From contig NZ_CP014504.1 of NCBI RefSeq assembly GCF_001590605.1, forward strand, positions 2,666,001-2,730,000: 64,000 nt of DNA, in the 5' to 3' direction. Position numbers and translations under genes: made by a program. Of the stretch, positions 25,368 to 33,505 are shown in pieces. Source of the DNA: Pedobacter cryoconitis (GTDB taxonomy: Bacteria > Bacteroidota > Bacteroidia > Sphingobacteriales > Sphingobacteriaceae). The notes under the pieces were generated by a model, which worked only from the letters and a program-made list of their open reading frames with translations, made no database searches and was not told where the DNA came from. Position 1 is the first letter of the stretch. Each line of letters begins with the position of its first letter.

Positions 25368-25850
25368 ATGATATTTAAGACATTTTGGCGCACAAAAACA
25401 AAACAGACAGACAAAAAGTCAGTAACAGTAGGAACTTTAGACAGTTTCAAATATAAAACGCAGATTGAAACCCGGTTTGCAGATTTCGACATGCTCGGCC
25501 ATGTGAACAATGCAGTTTACTTTACTTATCTTGAAATTGCGCGTACAAAATACTGGAATAGCGCTATATCCTGGAACTGGAAAGAAACAGGCGTAGTCAT
25601 TGCACAAGCCTCTATGGACTATATCAGCCCAATATTAATAGAAGATAAAGTAAGTATATATGTGCGGACTTCCAGAATTGGGAACACCAGTTTTGATCTC
25701 GATTATACGATCGTTAAACACGTTCTGGGTAAAGAAGAAATCTGTACTAAAGGAAAAACCGTTTGTGTATCCTTTTCACATACCAGTAAAAAAGCAATTC
25801 CTATCCCTGAAAGTGAAAAAGCAAAAATGGTTGCTTTCGAACAATTGTAA
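25368..25850 (+). CDS. Hot-dog fold acyl-CoA thioesterase
   Basis: The 160-residue protein has the 4-hydroxybenzoyl-CoA thioesterase/YbgC pattern ETRFADFDMLGHVNNAVYF, with the catalytic aspartate in DFDMLGHVNN, followed by YLEIARTKYW. The length and single hot-dog domain fit cytoplasmic acyl-CoA thioesterases. The first about 25 residues are charged (KTKQTDKKS) and not conserved in the family, so a later start is possible, though no internal ATG is close. It is divergent from hsp20 and convergent with the flavin oxidase gene. Substrate is unknown. Confidence 0.85.
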   Translation: MIFKTFWRTKTKQTDKKSVTVGTLDSFKYKTQIETRFADFDMLGHVNNAVYFTYLEIARTKYWNSAISWNWKETGVVIAQASMDYISPILIEDKVSIYVRTSRIGNTSFDLDYTIVKHVLGKEEICTKGKTVCVSFSHTSKKAIPIPESEKAKMVAFEQL

Positions 25851-25936
25851 CCCGAAAAATCACAAAAAATCGTTAAACAAGGGCAAGGTGCAGATCAATG
25901 ATTAAAACAATCCCCTTGTTTAACGCAATCCTTTAA

Positions 25937-27346
25937 CTAAAAAATCTTTCCAGGATTCAATATCCCGTTCGGATCGAAAACTTGTTTAATCCCTCTCATT
26001 AAATTGAGATTGATCTCACTATATTTAATAGACATAAATTCTTTCTGGACAAGTCCGATGCCATGCTCACCAGAAATAGTCCCACCTAAACTTGCTGTTA
26101 ACTGGAACAATTCCACAATTCCATCCTTCAGCTTATTTTTCCAGTCTTCATCACTCATCCCCGCTTTGATAATATTGATATGTAAATTACCATCGCCGGC
26201 ATGCCCATAACATACACTCTCAAAACCATATCTGGAACCAATCTCTTTGATTCCGTTAATTAATTTTGGAAGCGCTGCCCTTGGCACAACCGTATCTTCC
26301 TCCTTATAAACAGAATTAGACTTTACTGATTCAGCCATGGTTCTGCGCATACGCCATAATTCTTCCTTCTGTCCGGCCGTATCTGCAAAAAGAACTGCTG
26401 TACAACCGAACTCTTCCAATACCGTATTTACCTTTTCACAATCTTTGAATATCGTATCCAGATCGTCTCCATCAAATTCTATCATCAGATAAGCATTTAC
26501 CCCATCCTTAATATCAAATTTAATAGCATCATACTGAACCACCCACTCTACTCCTCTGCGTTCCATAAACTCTAAAGCAGATGGAGTGACACCAGCTCTG
26601 AAAATCGCAGAAACCGCTGCACAAGCCTGTTCATTCTCAGCAAAAGAGCCTAACATCAATACACTGTTCTGTACTTTGGGAATTAGTTTAGTTACAATTT
26701 TAGTTACCACCCCTAAAGTACCCTCAGAACCAATCATCAATTGCGTCAGGTTATAACCCGAAGCATATTTAAGCGTATTCGCGCCAGTCCAGATCACTTC
26801 GCCAGTTGGCAAAACAATTTCCAGGTTTAATATATACTCTCTTATTGTCCCATATTTCACGACCCTTGGCCCACCAGAACCATGTGCCACATTCCCGCCG
26901 ATAAAACAAGAGCCCTTACTGGACGGGTCAACAGGATATAACAGACCGTGTTCCGCTACCGCATTCATGAACTCTTCTGTAATTACGCCCGGTTCGACCG
27001 TAGCCTGCAGATTTTCAGTATCAATAGAAATAATGGACTTGAAACGCTCCATCGAAAGCAATACACCACCATAAACAGGCAAAGCACCGCCACTCAGACC
27101 AGTTCCACCACCCCTGGGTGTAACCGGAACATGATGCGTATTACAAAGCTTCAATAATGCAGAAACTGCAGCTGTATCAACCGGTTTTACGACTACTTCT
27201 GGTTCATAATGAAGATCTTCTGTCTCATCATGGCTATAATCCACTAGCGAAACTTCATCAGAAAATACATTTTTCGCCCCTAAAATGGTGACCAGCTGGG
27301 CTAAAAACCCCGAATCTATCTTTGTATAAGCAGGAATTGCAGACAT
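25937..27346 (-). CDS. FAD-linked 2-hydroxyacid oxidase/dehydrogenase (GlcD family)
   Basis: The 469-residue protein has an N-terminal FAD-binding type 4 (PCMH) domain with PVTPRGGGTGLSGGALP and PGV motifs. Its C-terminal FAD-oxidase domain has CYGHAGDGNLHINI and ends SGEHGIGLVQKEFM...FDPNGILNPGKIF. This matches GlcD or D-lactate dehydrogenase type enzymes that oxidise glycolate or D-lactate. No separate glcE or glcF is adjacent, so a stand-alone D-lactate or D-2-hydroxyglutarate dehydrogenase is plausible. It lies 21 bp downstream of folB, so the two may be co-transcribed without functional connection. Confidence 0.9.
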   Translation of the reverse strand: MSAIPAYTKIDSGFLAQLVTILGAKNVFSDEVSLVDYSHDETEDLHYEPEVVVKPVDTAAVSALLKLCNTHHVPVTPRGGGTGLSGGALPVYGGVLLSMERFKSIISIDTENLQATVEPGVITEEFMNAVAEHGLLYPVDPSSKGSCFIGGNVAHGSGGPRVVKYGTIREYILNLEIVLPTGEVIWTGANTLKYASGYNLTQLMIGSEGTLGVVTKIVTKLIPKVQNSVLMLGSFAENEQACAAVSAIFRAGVTPSALEFMERRGVEWVVQYDAIKFDIKDGVNAYLMIEFDGDDLDTIFKDCEKVNTVLEEFGCTAVLFADTAGQKEELWRMRRTMAESVKSNSVYKEEDTVVPRAALPKLINGIKEIGSRYGFESVCYGHAGDGNLHINIIKAGMSDEDWKNKLKDGIVELFQLTASLGGTISGEHGIGLVQKEFMSIKYSEINLNLMRGIKQVFDPNGILNPGKIF

Positions 27347-27367
27347 ATCTATTTTAATAATTCTATT

Positions 27368-27736
27368 TTAGTGTTTCTTTTCCGAAGTATAAGACAATTG
27401 AACAAAAGAATGGTCAATCTCTCCTGGCATAGGTGGGTGCATCTTTTTTATTCCGGCAACTGCAGTCAGAACAAAAGGAAAAGAAGAAATTGTCCTGTCC
27501 AGAATAAGCTTAACTACAGATTCCAGCATCTTTTTAGTATTTCTCATTTCTTCCAGAATAATCGTATTCAGCACTTCATAATTAACGGTCCGCTGTAAGT
27601 CTTCCGTATCGCCCGAAGGGATAAAAGTGACCTCAACACTCACCAGAAATTCGGTTCCTGTAAGTTGCTCTTCCGGATAGAACCCATGCAGCGCAAAACA
27701 TTTGACATCATTTAAAGCAACAGTTTGTAAGTACAT
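27368..27736 (-). CDS. folB: Dihydroneopterin aldolase
   Basis: The 122-residue protein fits FolB in length and sequence: VALNDVKCFALHGFYPEEQLTG (catalytic glutamate and tyrosine region), then FLVSVEVTF, VNYEVLNTIILEEM and LESVVKLILD. The catalytic lysine in the late segment is in VAGIKKMHPPMPG. It splits dihydroneopterin to 6-hydroxymethyl-dihydropterin in folate synthesis. It is complete. It is upstream of and close to the flavin oxidase gene on the same strand, and divergent from the acyl-CoA dehydrogenase gene. Confidence 0.93.
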   Translation of the reverse strand: MYLQTVALNDVKCFALHGFYPEEQLTGTEFLVSVEVTFIPSGDTEDLQRTVNYEVLNTIILEEMRNTKKMLESVVKLILDRTISSFPFVLTAVAGIKKMHPPMPGEIDHSFVQLSYTSEKKH

Positions 27737-27803
27737 AATGATCTGATTAGTGCAACAAAATTAAATTTTTGATTGGTTTTAGCCAGCCATTACACGAAAT
27801 TAT

Positions 27804-27811
27804 TACCTTTG
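27804..27811 (+). promoter_or_regulatory. -7 box of gcdH
   Basis: TACCTTTG matches TAnnTTTG; it lies 84 bp before the ATG, giving a leader of about 75 nt. Confidence 0.5.
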
Positions 27812-27894
27812 AAAACAAGGTTCGGATAATAGTTATATAATAATACGAAAAGATCCGAAGCACAAAGCCAGCTCAACCAAATATAGTGTAAACC

Positions 27895-29085
27895 ATGAAC
27901 AAATCAGGAAAGAAAGACCTTTATGAAGCACCCGATTATTATCTGTTAGACGAATTATTGTCTGAAGAGCATAAACTGATAAGGTCAACAGTCCGGGACT
28001 GGGTGAAGAAAGAAATCAGTCCGGTGATAGAAGATTACGCACAAAAAGCTGAATTCCCTAAACACTTAATCAAGGGTCTTGGTGAAATTGGTGCCTTTGG
28101 CCCTACTATTCCAGTTGAATATGGTGGAGCAGGATTAGATTATACCGCTTATGGCATCATCATGCAGGAATTAGAGCGTGGAGATTCAGGCATTCGTTCT
28201 ACGGCTTCGGTACAGGGATCTTTGGTGATGTATCCTATTTATGCTTATGGTTCTGAGGAACAGCGCCGTAAATACTTACCTAAGTTAGCCACGGGAGAAA
28301 TGATGGGCTGTTTTGGTTTAACTGAGCCGGACCATGGATCAAATCCAAGCGGTATGGTCACTCATATTAAAGATAAAGGTGATCATTACTTGTTAAATGG
28401 TGCTAAAATGTGGATCTCTAATGCGCCATTTGCTGATATCGCTGTAGTTTGGGCTAAGGATGAAGCTGGAAAAATCAGAGGAATGGTAGTTGAACGTGGA
28501 ATGGAGGGTTTTTCAACTCCAGAAACACACAATAAATGGAGCCTGCGTGCTTCTGCTACCGGAGAATTGGTATTTGACAATGTGAAGGTTCCCAAGGAAA
28601 ATATATTCCCGGAAATCTCTGGTCTTAAGGGGCCGCTGGGCTGTTTAAATCAGGCGAGATATGGTATTGCCTGGGGAGCTTTGGGTGCAGCAATGGATTG
28701 TTATGATACGGCTTTACGTTATTCTAAAGAGCGTATTCAGTTCGGAAAACCAATTGGTGGATTTCAATTGCAACAAAAGAAGCTTGCTGAAATGATTACT
28801 GAAATCACTAAAGGTCAGTTATTAGTCTGGAGACTGGGTGTATTGAAAAGTGAGAACAGGGCAACCGCCGAACAAATTTCAATGGCGAAAAGAAACAGTG
28901 TTGAAATTGCGCTGGACATTGCCAGAAATGCAAGGCAAATGTTGGGTGGAATGGGAATTACTGGTGAATATTCAATTATGCGCCATATGATGAACCTGGA
29001 ATCTGTGGTCACTTATGAAGGTACACACGATATTCATTTGCTGATTACAGGGATGGATGTAACGGGTATAAATGCTTTTAAATAA
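27895..29085 (+). CDS. gcdH: Glutaryl-CoA dehydrogenase (acyl-CoA dehydrogenase family)
   Basis: The 396-residue protein has the acyl-CoA dehydrogenase fold with signatures CFGLTEPDHGSNPSGM and LGGMGITGEYSIMRHMMN. The catalytic base is E375 in VTYEGTHDIH. The set DYYLLDELLSEEHKLIRSTVR, IRGMVVERGMEGFS and the terminal HLLITGMDVTG is that of glutaryl-CoA dehydrogenases rather than general acyl-CoA dehydrogenases. It converts glutaryl-CoA to crotonyl-CoA and CO2 in lysine and tryptophan breakdown. Electron-transfer flavoprotein genes are not nearby. It is complete and appears monocistronic, with an SRPBCC gene following after 53 bp. Confidence 0.92.
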   Translation: MNKSGKKDLYEAPDYYLLDELLSEEHKLIRSTVRDWVKKEISPVIEDYAQKAEFPKHLIKGLGEIGAFGPTIPVEYGGAGLDYTAYGIIMQELERGDSGIRSTASVQGSLVMYPIYAYGSEEQRRKYLPKLATGEMMGCFGLTEPDHGSNPSGMVTHIKDKGDHYLLNGAKMWISNAPFADIAVVWAKDEAGKIRGMVVERGMEGFSTPETHNKWSLRASATGELVFDNVKVPKENIFPEISGLKGPLGCLNQARYGIAWGALGAAMDCYDTALRYSKERIQFGKPIGGFQLQQKKLAEMITEITKGQLLVWRLGVLKSENRATAEQISMAKRNSVEIALDIARNARQMLGGMGITGEYSIMRHMMNLESVVTYEGTHDIHLLITGMDVTGINAFK

Positions 29086-29138
29086 AGAAGAGACCATGAT
29101 TGTTTTATGGTCGTTATATAATAAACAATAGATTACGA

Positions 29139-29522
29139 ATGAAGACTTTTAAAAAATACTACTATCTTCCTGCTCCGCCTGAAGAGGTTTATCTGGCAAT
29201 GACCAAAGCACAAAGTATACAGTTATGGACTGGTGCTGAAGTTGAGTTTACGGATCAGCCGGATACAGAGTTCTCTTTATGGGAAGGAGATATCATTGGA
29301 AAGAACCTGGAGTTCGAGTATGGTAAAAAAATTGTACAACAATGGTACTTTGGTGAAGATAATGAGCCTTCAATCGTGACGATTAAGTTCCATGCAGATA
29401 AAAAGGGTACCTCTCTGGAGTTCGTACAAACGAATATCCCAGATGAGGATTATGAAGATTTTACGGCTGGTTTGAACGAATACTACATTGGAGGATTGCA
29501 AGATTTCTTCGAAGAAGAGTAA
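29139..29522 (+). CDS. SRPBCC/START-like (AHSA1-type) domain protein
   Basis: I place the start at the ATG at 29139 (MKTFKKYYYLPAPPEEVYLA), giving 127 residues. The longer frame from 29100 adds 13 residues of unlikely sequence. The helix-grip fold is visible in PAPPEEVYLAMTKAQSIQLWTGAEVEFT, FSLWEGDIIGKNLEFEYGKKIVQQWYFG and the acidic C-terminus. This is the START-like family common in Bacteroidota, related to Aha1-type domains. Ligand and role are unknown. It is the last gene before the long structured hairpin at 29544-29624. Confidence 0.85.
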   Translation: MKTFKKYYYLPAPPEEVYLAMTKAQSIQLWTGAEVEFTDQPDTEFSLWEGDIIGKNLEFEYGKKIVQQWYFGEDNEPSIVTIKFHADKKGTSLEFVQTNIPDEDYEDFTAGLNEYYIGGLQDFFEEE

Positions 29523-29543
29523 TTCATTCAGAACCGCAATATC

Positions 29544-29624
29544 AATAAAATAAGGCAGCGTATGTTCTATAACTTATTCATCTTTTATGAATGACGACTG
29601 GAACATACGCTGCTTTATTTTATT
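29544..29624. repeat. Long intergenic hairpin, family member A
   Basis: The 24-nt arms 29544-29567 and 29601-29624 are complementary except for one position (GGCAGCGTATGTTC against GAACATACGCTGC, then an A/T-rich base). The 33-nt interior contains ACTTATTC and GAATGACGAC, the same interior motif as hairpins B and C. It lies between an SRPBCC gene and a GNAT gene on the same strand. It could terminate transcription in either direction. Confidence 0.8.
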
Positions 29625-29690
29625 TTACGCCCTATTTAAAACTATTGGAGGCTCCAATTGTCTCATGATCAGACCATCAAAAAAATACCA

Positions 29691-30143
29691 ATGAAAATTA
29701 TATCTATAAGGGAGAACCCTGAATATTTGAAAAAAGCGATTACCTACTTCCAAACCTGCTGGTCTGAAGTAGAGCCGATCATTTATGAAGATTGCTTAAC
29801 GCATTGTATCGGTGCAGAGGGTTCATTTCCTCAATGGTATTTACTGGAAAAAGAAGATGAAATTATTGGCTGTGCAGGACTTATCCCTAATGATTTTATT
29901 AGTAGAATGGATTTATACCCTTGGGTGTGTGCTTTATATGTGGACGAAAAACACAGAGGAAAAGCCTATAGTAAATTACTCTTGGATAAAGCAAAAGAAG
30001 ATACTATACAAGCAGGATTTGATAATTTATACTTGTGTACTGATCATGTTGGATTATATGAGAAATATGGTTATCAATATATAGGAATGGGATATCACCC
30101 ATGGGAAGAGGAATCCAGAATTTATGGGTTAAAACTCAAATAG
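29691..30143 (+). CDS. GNAT-family N-acetyltransferase
   Basis: The likely start is the ATG at 29691 (MKIISIRENPEYLKKAI), giving 150 residues; a longer frame from 29658 adds 11 doubtful residues. GNAT motif A is visible as CALYVDEKHRGKAYSKLLLDKAKEDT, with the acetyl-CoA loop HRGKAYS. The C-terminal YLCTDHVGLYEKYGYQYIGMGYHPWEEESRIY is typical of aminoglycoside-like or small-molecule acetyltransferases. Substrate is unknown. The gene follows the hairpin at 29544-29624 and precedes a K+ channel gene by 48 bp in the same direction. Confidence 0.88.
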   Translation: MKIISIRENPEYLKKAITYFQTCWSEVEPIIYEDCLTHCIGAEGSFPQWYLLEKEDEIIGCAGLIPNDFISRMDLYPWVCALYVDEKHRGKAYSKLLLDKAKEDTIQAGFDNLYLCTDHVGLYEKYGYQYIGMGYHPWEEESRIYGLKLK

Positions 30144-30191
30144 CATCAAATTAATTTCTGTAAAGCATGGAAATAGATTAACCTTGTATAC

Positions 30192-31019
30192 ATGGCTATT
30201 AGAAGTAACGACATCTTAAGAAAGAAGCTCTCTACCATTATCTTCGAATCAGATACCAAAGCGGGTAAATTATTTGATCTGGTTTTACTATGGGTAATTC
30301 TGTTAAGCATTTTGTCTGTTTTTCTGGAAAGTGTAGCTAGTTTCAGAGCTCAATACCTGATTTATATCCGTACTGTGGAATGGATTTTCACCCTATTCTT
30401 TACCTTGGAATATGCAGTTCGTATTTACAGCAGTGCTAAACCATCAAAGTATATCTTCAGCTTTTATGGCCTGATAGACATTATCGCCTTTTTACCAACT
30501 TATCTGAGTTTATTTCTTGCAGGAGCACATTATCTGGTTGTTATCCGGGCATTTAGATTGCTTAGAGTTTTCCGGATCTTAAAGCTGAGCCGTTTTACAA
30601 GTGAAGGTAATATATTAAGAAACGCGCTTAAAAACAGTTTATATAAAATCACCGTATTCCTGGCAAGTGTTGTTACACTGGTAACCATTATAGGTACACT
30701 CATGTATATTATAGAAGGGGACGCAAGTGGTTTCACAAGCATCCCTGTTTCTATATACTGGGCAATAGTTACGATTACGACTGTTGGCTATGGAGACATC
30801 TCTCCACAAAGCCCTTTGGGCCAGCTCCTGGCAAGTATACTGATGATTATCGGTTATGGCATTATTGCTGTCCCTACCGGTATTGTATCTGTAGAAATGG
30901 CAAGGGCTACAGATGAAGCCAAGGAGAAATGTCCGGTATGCTATGCTCCTGTTTATCCGGCAAATGCAAGATTTTGTTCCAGATGCGGAAAAGAATTAAA
31001 AGAACTTGAAAAGCCTTAA
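30192..31019 (+). CDS. Voltage-gated K+ channel with C-terminal zinc ribbon
   Basis: The 275-residue membrane protein has six hydrophobic segments. The charged S4 is seen in VVIRAFRLLRVFRILKLSRF (about 116-137). The pore filter TTVGYGD lies near 196-202, followed by S6 (LASILMIIGYGIIAVPTGIV). After S6 a short tail carries four cysteines in CPVC (C247, C250) and CSRC (C262, C265), a compact zinc ribbon. Such ribbons are found on some prokaryotic ion channels and may help tetramer assembly. It is longer than the channel at 9927-10583, which has no ribbon. Confidence 0.92.
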   Translation: MAIRSNDILRKKLSTIIFESDTKAGKLFDLVLLWVILLSILSVFLESVASFRAQYLIYIRTVEWIFTLFFTLEYAVRIYSSAKPSKYIFSFYGLIDIIAFLPTYLSLFLAGAHYLVVIRAFRLLRVFRILKLSRFTSEGNILRNALKNSLYKITVFLASVVTLVTIIGTLMYIIEGDASGFTSIPVSIYWAIVTITTVGYGDISPQSPLGQLLASILMIIGYGIIAVPTGIVSVEMARATDEAKEKCPVCYAPVYPANARFCSRCGKELKELEKP

Positions 31020-31049
31020 TTTTCAGCGCTGCTGCAGAGGAAAAGAATA

Positions 31050-31277
31050 TCAATAGCAAATCTTACAAGGCTTATACCCTCTTTTAACTGCTTCGTTTAG
31101 GGTGACTTGTTTTCTTTCATGCGTACAACGTTTAAATCCATGGCAGACATGACTGTGATACTTTTCACTCCCTTTACTGATACAGATATATACCAGTTGG
31201 GGTGCTTCTGTGCACGATGCTTTAAAAGCAATTGTACCTGTAATAAAAACAAAAATTAAGATCAGGGATCTTTTCAT
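31050..31277 (-). CDS. Small exported protein with Ada-like zinc-binding pattern
   Basis: The 75-residue protein begins with a signal peptide (MKRSLILIFVFITGTIAFKA). The mature part reads VYICISKGSEKYH-x3-CHGFKRC and ends GYKPCKICY. The pattern YHxxxC...AxxxGYxPCKxC is shared with the Ada metal-binding motif and with zinc tails of secreted nucleases, so one zinc ion is likely bound (inference). A paralogue is encoded at 32454-32666, on the other side of the HsdR-like nuclease gene. It is the last gene of a minus-strand run starting at 33229. Function is unknown. Confidence 0.65.
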   Translation of the reverse strand: MKRSLILIFVFITGTIAFKASCTEAPQLVYICISKGSEKYHSHVCHGFKRCTHERKQVTLNEAVKRGYKPCKICY

Positions 31278-31317
31278 GATAAATTCAAAGTGTATTAACT
31301 CTAATAGCCCATTGATA

Positions 31318-32391
31318 CTATTTTTTCTGCAATTCCAGTTTCAGGATCACCTCTTTTAAGGTATCAGCAAAAGTATATAAGTCATCAATTGATTGGATTT
31401 CATGCTTGATTTCTTTTTTGTTTTCGTCAAGCACGACCAGGTACTTTTTTGTGTTGAGATAAAGCCTGCAAATGGTCTTTCTATTGTTATCATCCAAAAG
31501 GATAGCAAAGTAGGAAAGAGCGTCTCTGTAGGTTATTCTTTTAGGTTCTAATACTTCTCTAAGGATAGATTTCACTATAAAAAACCCTTCTATTTCTTCT
31601 TCGGTAGTTACGATTCCAGAAGCGGCCTCAACTATTATTCCTTCTTCTATTTTGATAGATTCAGCAGCATCAATCTGTTTCTCCTGATTAAGTGCGGATT
31701 TAAGACGTTCATTAATTGCATCACTTATCAATTGATTAAACGAGCGCTTGATGATTGGGGTAAATTGTTCTTTCACTTTTGCAGTAATCATATTAGGATA
31801 GATCTGTTTAGTGAAAAAGGTAACGAAGCTCTCTGACGGATCAGCAATTTCTCTATGAAGCAAAGTCTTGAGTTCATTTAAATACTTAAGCTCACTTGCC
31901 GTATTTGTGATATTATCTACATCAAAATAAGATTTATGGAATTTTTTAAGTTCAGCTAACTCAGCTTCTTTAATTTCAGTTATTCTGAATTCAAAAAACG
32001 GAGTGCTATCCATTTTATTTTTTTCTACCAAATCGGTATAAAAACGATATACTAAACCATTGGTCAGCAAACCAAACTTAGCTTTTGTGGTATGAAAATA
32101 TCTGAATAACTGTGAATTATGTGGATCCAGATTCTCCAAATGATGTTTACATTCTATCAGAATTGTAGGATCACCATCTTTTATAATGGCATAATCAACT
32201 TTTTCTCCTTTTTTAATACCCAAATCAGCAATGTATTCAGGATTCACCTCAAAAGGATTAAATACATCATATCCCATAATTTGGATAAATGGCATCACCA
32301 AAGCATTTTTCGTAGCTTCTTCTGTTTGTATTTGAGGCAGCATCTTCTCTACCCGGGATGCTAATTGTGTAATCTGATCTTTAAAGTCCAT
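31318..32391 (-). CDS. Solo type I restriction HsdR-N-like PDDEXK nuclease
   Basis: The 357-residue protein has the HSDR_N nuclease core: D66 in EKVDYAII, and E80/K82 in TILIECKHHLENLDPH, with the first helix glutamate in EEATKNALVMPFIQIMGYDVF. It lacks the helicase part of HsdR, and no methyltransferase or specificity gene is adjacent. Stand-alone proteins of this type are common in Bacteroidota; their role is not established, and DNA repair or defence are both possible. The C-terminal third (about 260-357) is beta-rich (KTICRLYLNTKKYLVVLDENK) and may bind a partner. It is flanked on both sides by paralogous zinc mini-proteins. Confidence 0.85.
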   Translation of the reverse strand: MDFKDQITQLASRVEKMLPQIQTEEATKNALVMPFIQIMGYDVFNPFEVNPEYIADLGIKKGEKVDYAIIKDGDPTILIECKHHLENLDPHNSQLFRYFHTTKAKFGLLTNGLVYRFYTDLVEKNKMDSTPFFEFRITEIKEAELAELKKFHKSYFDVDNITNTASELKYLNELKTLLHREIADPSESFVTFFTKQIYPNMITAKVKEQFTPIIKRSFNQLISDAINERLKSALNQEKQIDAAESIKIEEGIIVEAASGIVTTEEEIEGFFIVKSILREVLEPKRITYRDALSYFAILLDDNNRKTICRLYLNTKKYLVVLDENKKEIKHEIQSIDDLYTFADTLKEVILKLELQKK

Positions 32392-32453
32392 TGCGCATTT
32401 TGATTTAATAATTAGTAAGTTTTATAGCGGATATACAAAATTTCATAGTGATA

Positions 32454-32666
32454 CTATTTTTCCCATTTACAGAGCGTCCTGTTTTTACCTTTCATTTTTG
32501 CCAGCGTTGTTTTTATAATCCTGTAATTACAATTACTAAGGCCCCGGCAATTTGATTTATAGTGGTACTTTTTAGTATTACTGTTACCACAGATGTAAAC
32601 CGTTTTTGGTTTTTCAAGGATGATGGTATTAAAAAAAAGAAAGCTTAACAATAAAATTATCTTCAT
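32454..32666 (-). CDS. Small exported protein, Ada-like zinc pattern paralogue
   Basis: The 70-residue protein has a signal-like hydrophobic start (MKIILLLSFLFFNTIIL). It then has VYICGNSNTKKYHYKSNCRG and LSNC, matching the mini-protein at 31050-31277 in VYIC, the KYH tyrosine-histidine pair and the CxxLxxC spacing. The C-terminus ends LCKWEK, so the last cysteine of the PCKxC motif is missing and metal binding may be altered. It lies 12 bp downstream of the yidD-like gene and 62 bp before the nuclease gene, in one run of minus-strand genes. Function is unknown. Confidence 0.6.
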   Translation of the reverse strand: MKIILLLSFLFFNTIILEKPKTVYICGNSNTKKYHYKSNCRGLSNCNYRIIKTTLAKMKGKNRTLCKWEK

Positions 32667-32678
32667 ATCAGATGATTG

Positions 32679-32996
32679 TTAAAATTTTGGTGTTGTGAGT
32701 ACGTTTTGATAAGCTCTTTTGATAAACCTTTCTGAAATCTCCTCTTCTGTAAGTACCTGACCATTTTGCAGAATCATGGATTTGCGGCCATCAATTGGGT
32801 TTTCAAAGATGTGAAAGCCATTTCTACAGTTTTGAAATCTGTACCGAAGTGCCTTTAAGCCTTTACGAAAACCTTCTTTTTTTGCGGTATGATATACATG
32901 CTGAGAACAGCTTGTTCTGAATATACATTTGCGTCTTTTGCTTTCAGGAAAAACGTACCAATAAAATCTAATGACCAGAATAAGTAGAATTTCCAT
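32679..32996 (-). CDS. YidD-like membrane insertion efficiency factor, divergent
   Basis: The 105-residue protein follows the YidD pattern: an amphipathic start with RFYWYVFPE, then CIFRTSCSQHVYHTAKKEG and FRKGLKALRYRFQNCRNG, which carry the three conserved cysteines and the G-x-x-K-G segment. Standard YidD is about 70-85 residues; this one has an extra C-terminal 30 residues (LTEEEISERFIKRAYQNVLT). It is not next to rnpA or oxaA, the usual YidD neighbours, so it is probably an accessory paralogue. It is 2 bp downstream of the small gene at 32999-33229 and is likely co-transcribed. Confidence 0.7.
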   Translation of the reverse strand: MEILLILVIRFYWYVFPESKRRKCIFRTSCSQHVYHTAKKEGFRKGLKALRYRFQNCRNGFHIFENPIDGRKSMILQNGQVLTEEEISERFIKRAYQNVLTTPKF

Positions 32997-32998
32997 GA

Positions 32999-33229
32999 TT
33001 ACCCTCTACTGAAAACAATCATTTGATATGCTGTCAAGTGTCCGGGAGTTCCACCCCCAAAACATCCTGAAACCGGCTGGACATAAGTTGAGACACTTTC
33101 TAACCTGACGTATTCCCATCCTTGATGATTAAACTGTCCGATTAAGTTTTCTAATTGTTCGGCAACGGCACTTATCGTTTCCTTCTGCTGATTTAGAGTC
33201 GCTGTGAATGGTACTACTTTATATTCCAT
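32999..33229 (-). CDS. Small DUF4177-like protein
   Basis: The 76-residue protein begins EYKVVPFTATLNQQKETISA, continues with a helix (VAEQLENLIGQFN) and then has GWEYVRLESVSTYVQP, a glycine loop (GCFGGGTPG) and YQMIVFSRG. This is the DUF4177-type pattern (EYKVV...GWEY...VF) with a C-terminal extension seen in Bacteroidota relatives. It is cytoplasmic with no signal. It is the first gene of the run 33229-31050; the palindrome at 33306-33323 lies 77 bp upstream and could regulate it. Molecular role is unknown. Confidence 0.65.
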   Translation of the reverse strand: MEYKVVPFTATLNQQKETISAVAEQLENLIGQFNHQGWEYVRLESVSTYVQPVSGCFGGGTPGHLTAYQMIVFSRG

Positions 33230-33305
33230 GATAATCCATATTTAGGTTGAGTATTATCTTTTAATTATTCAACATATCAAAAGTATAGAGGACAGGAGTA
33301 ATTTT

Positions 33306-33323
33306 CTTACGGGAACCCGTAAG
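33306..33323. promoter_or_regulatory. 18-bp perfect palindrome CTTACGGG-AA-CCCGTAAG
   Basis: The arms CTTACGGG and CCCGTAAG flank an AA centre; the site lies in the 276-bp gap upstream of the DUF4177-like gene. The size and tight centre suggest a dimeric repressor site rather than a terminator. No T-run follows. Confidence 0.4.
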
Positions 33324-33505
33324 CTGATCAATTATTTGAGAAAGTTTTGATATGCTCAATTCAGATCCGATCAGGCCCCGTCTATGGATTTTAAAATCCC
33401 AGAAAAGTCTAAAAGGAGATATTTCAGAAAGAGCATAGCCGGCCAGACTGTGATCAGCTAGCTATTTATATAAATTAGAATATTTTAGTTGTTTAAACAG
33501 CGTAG

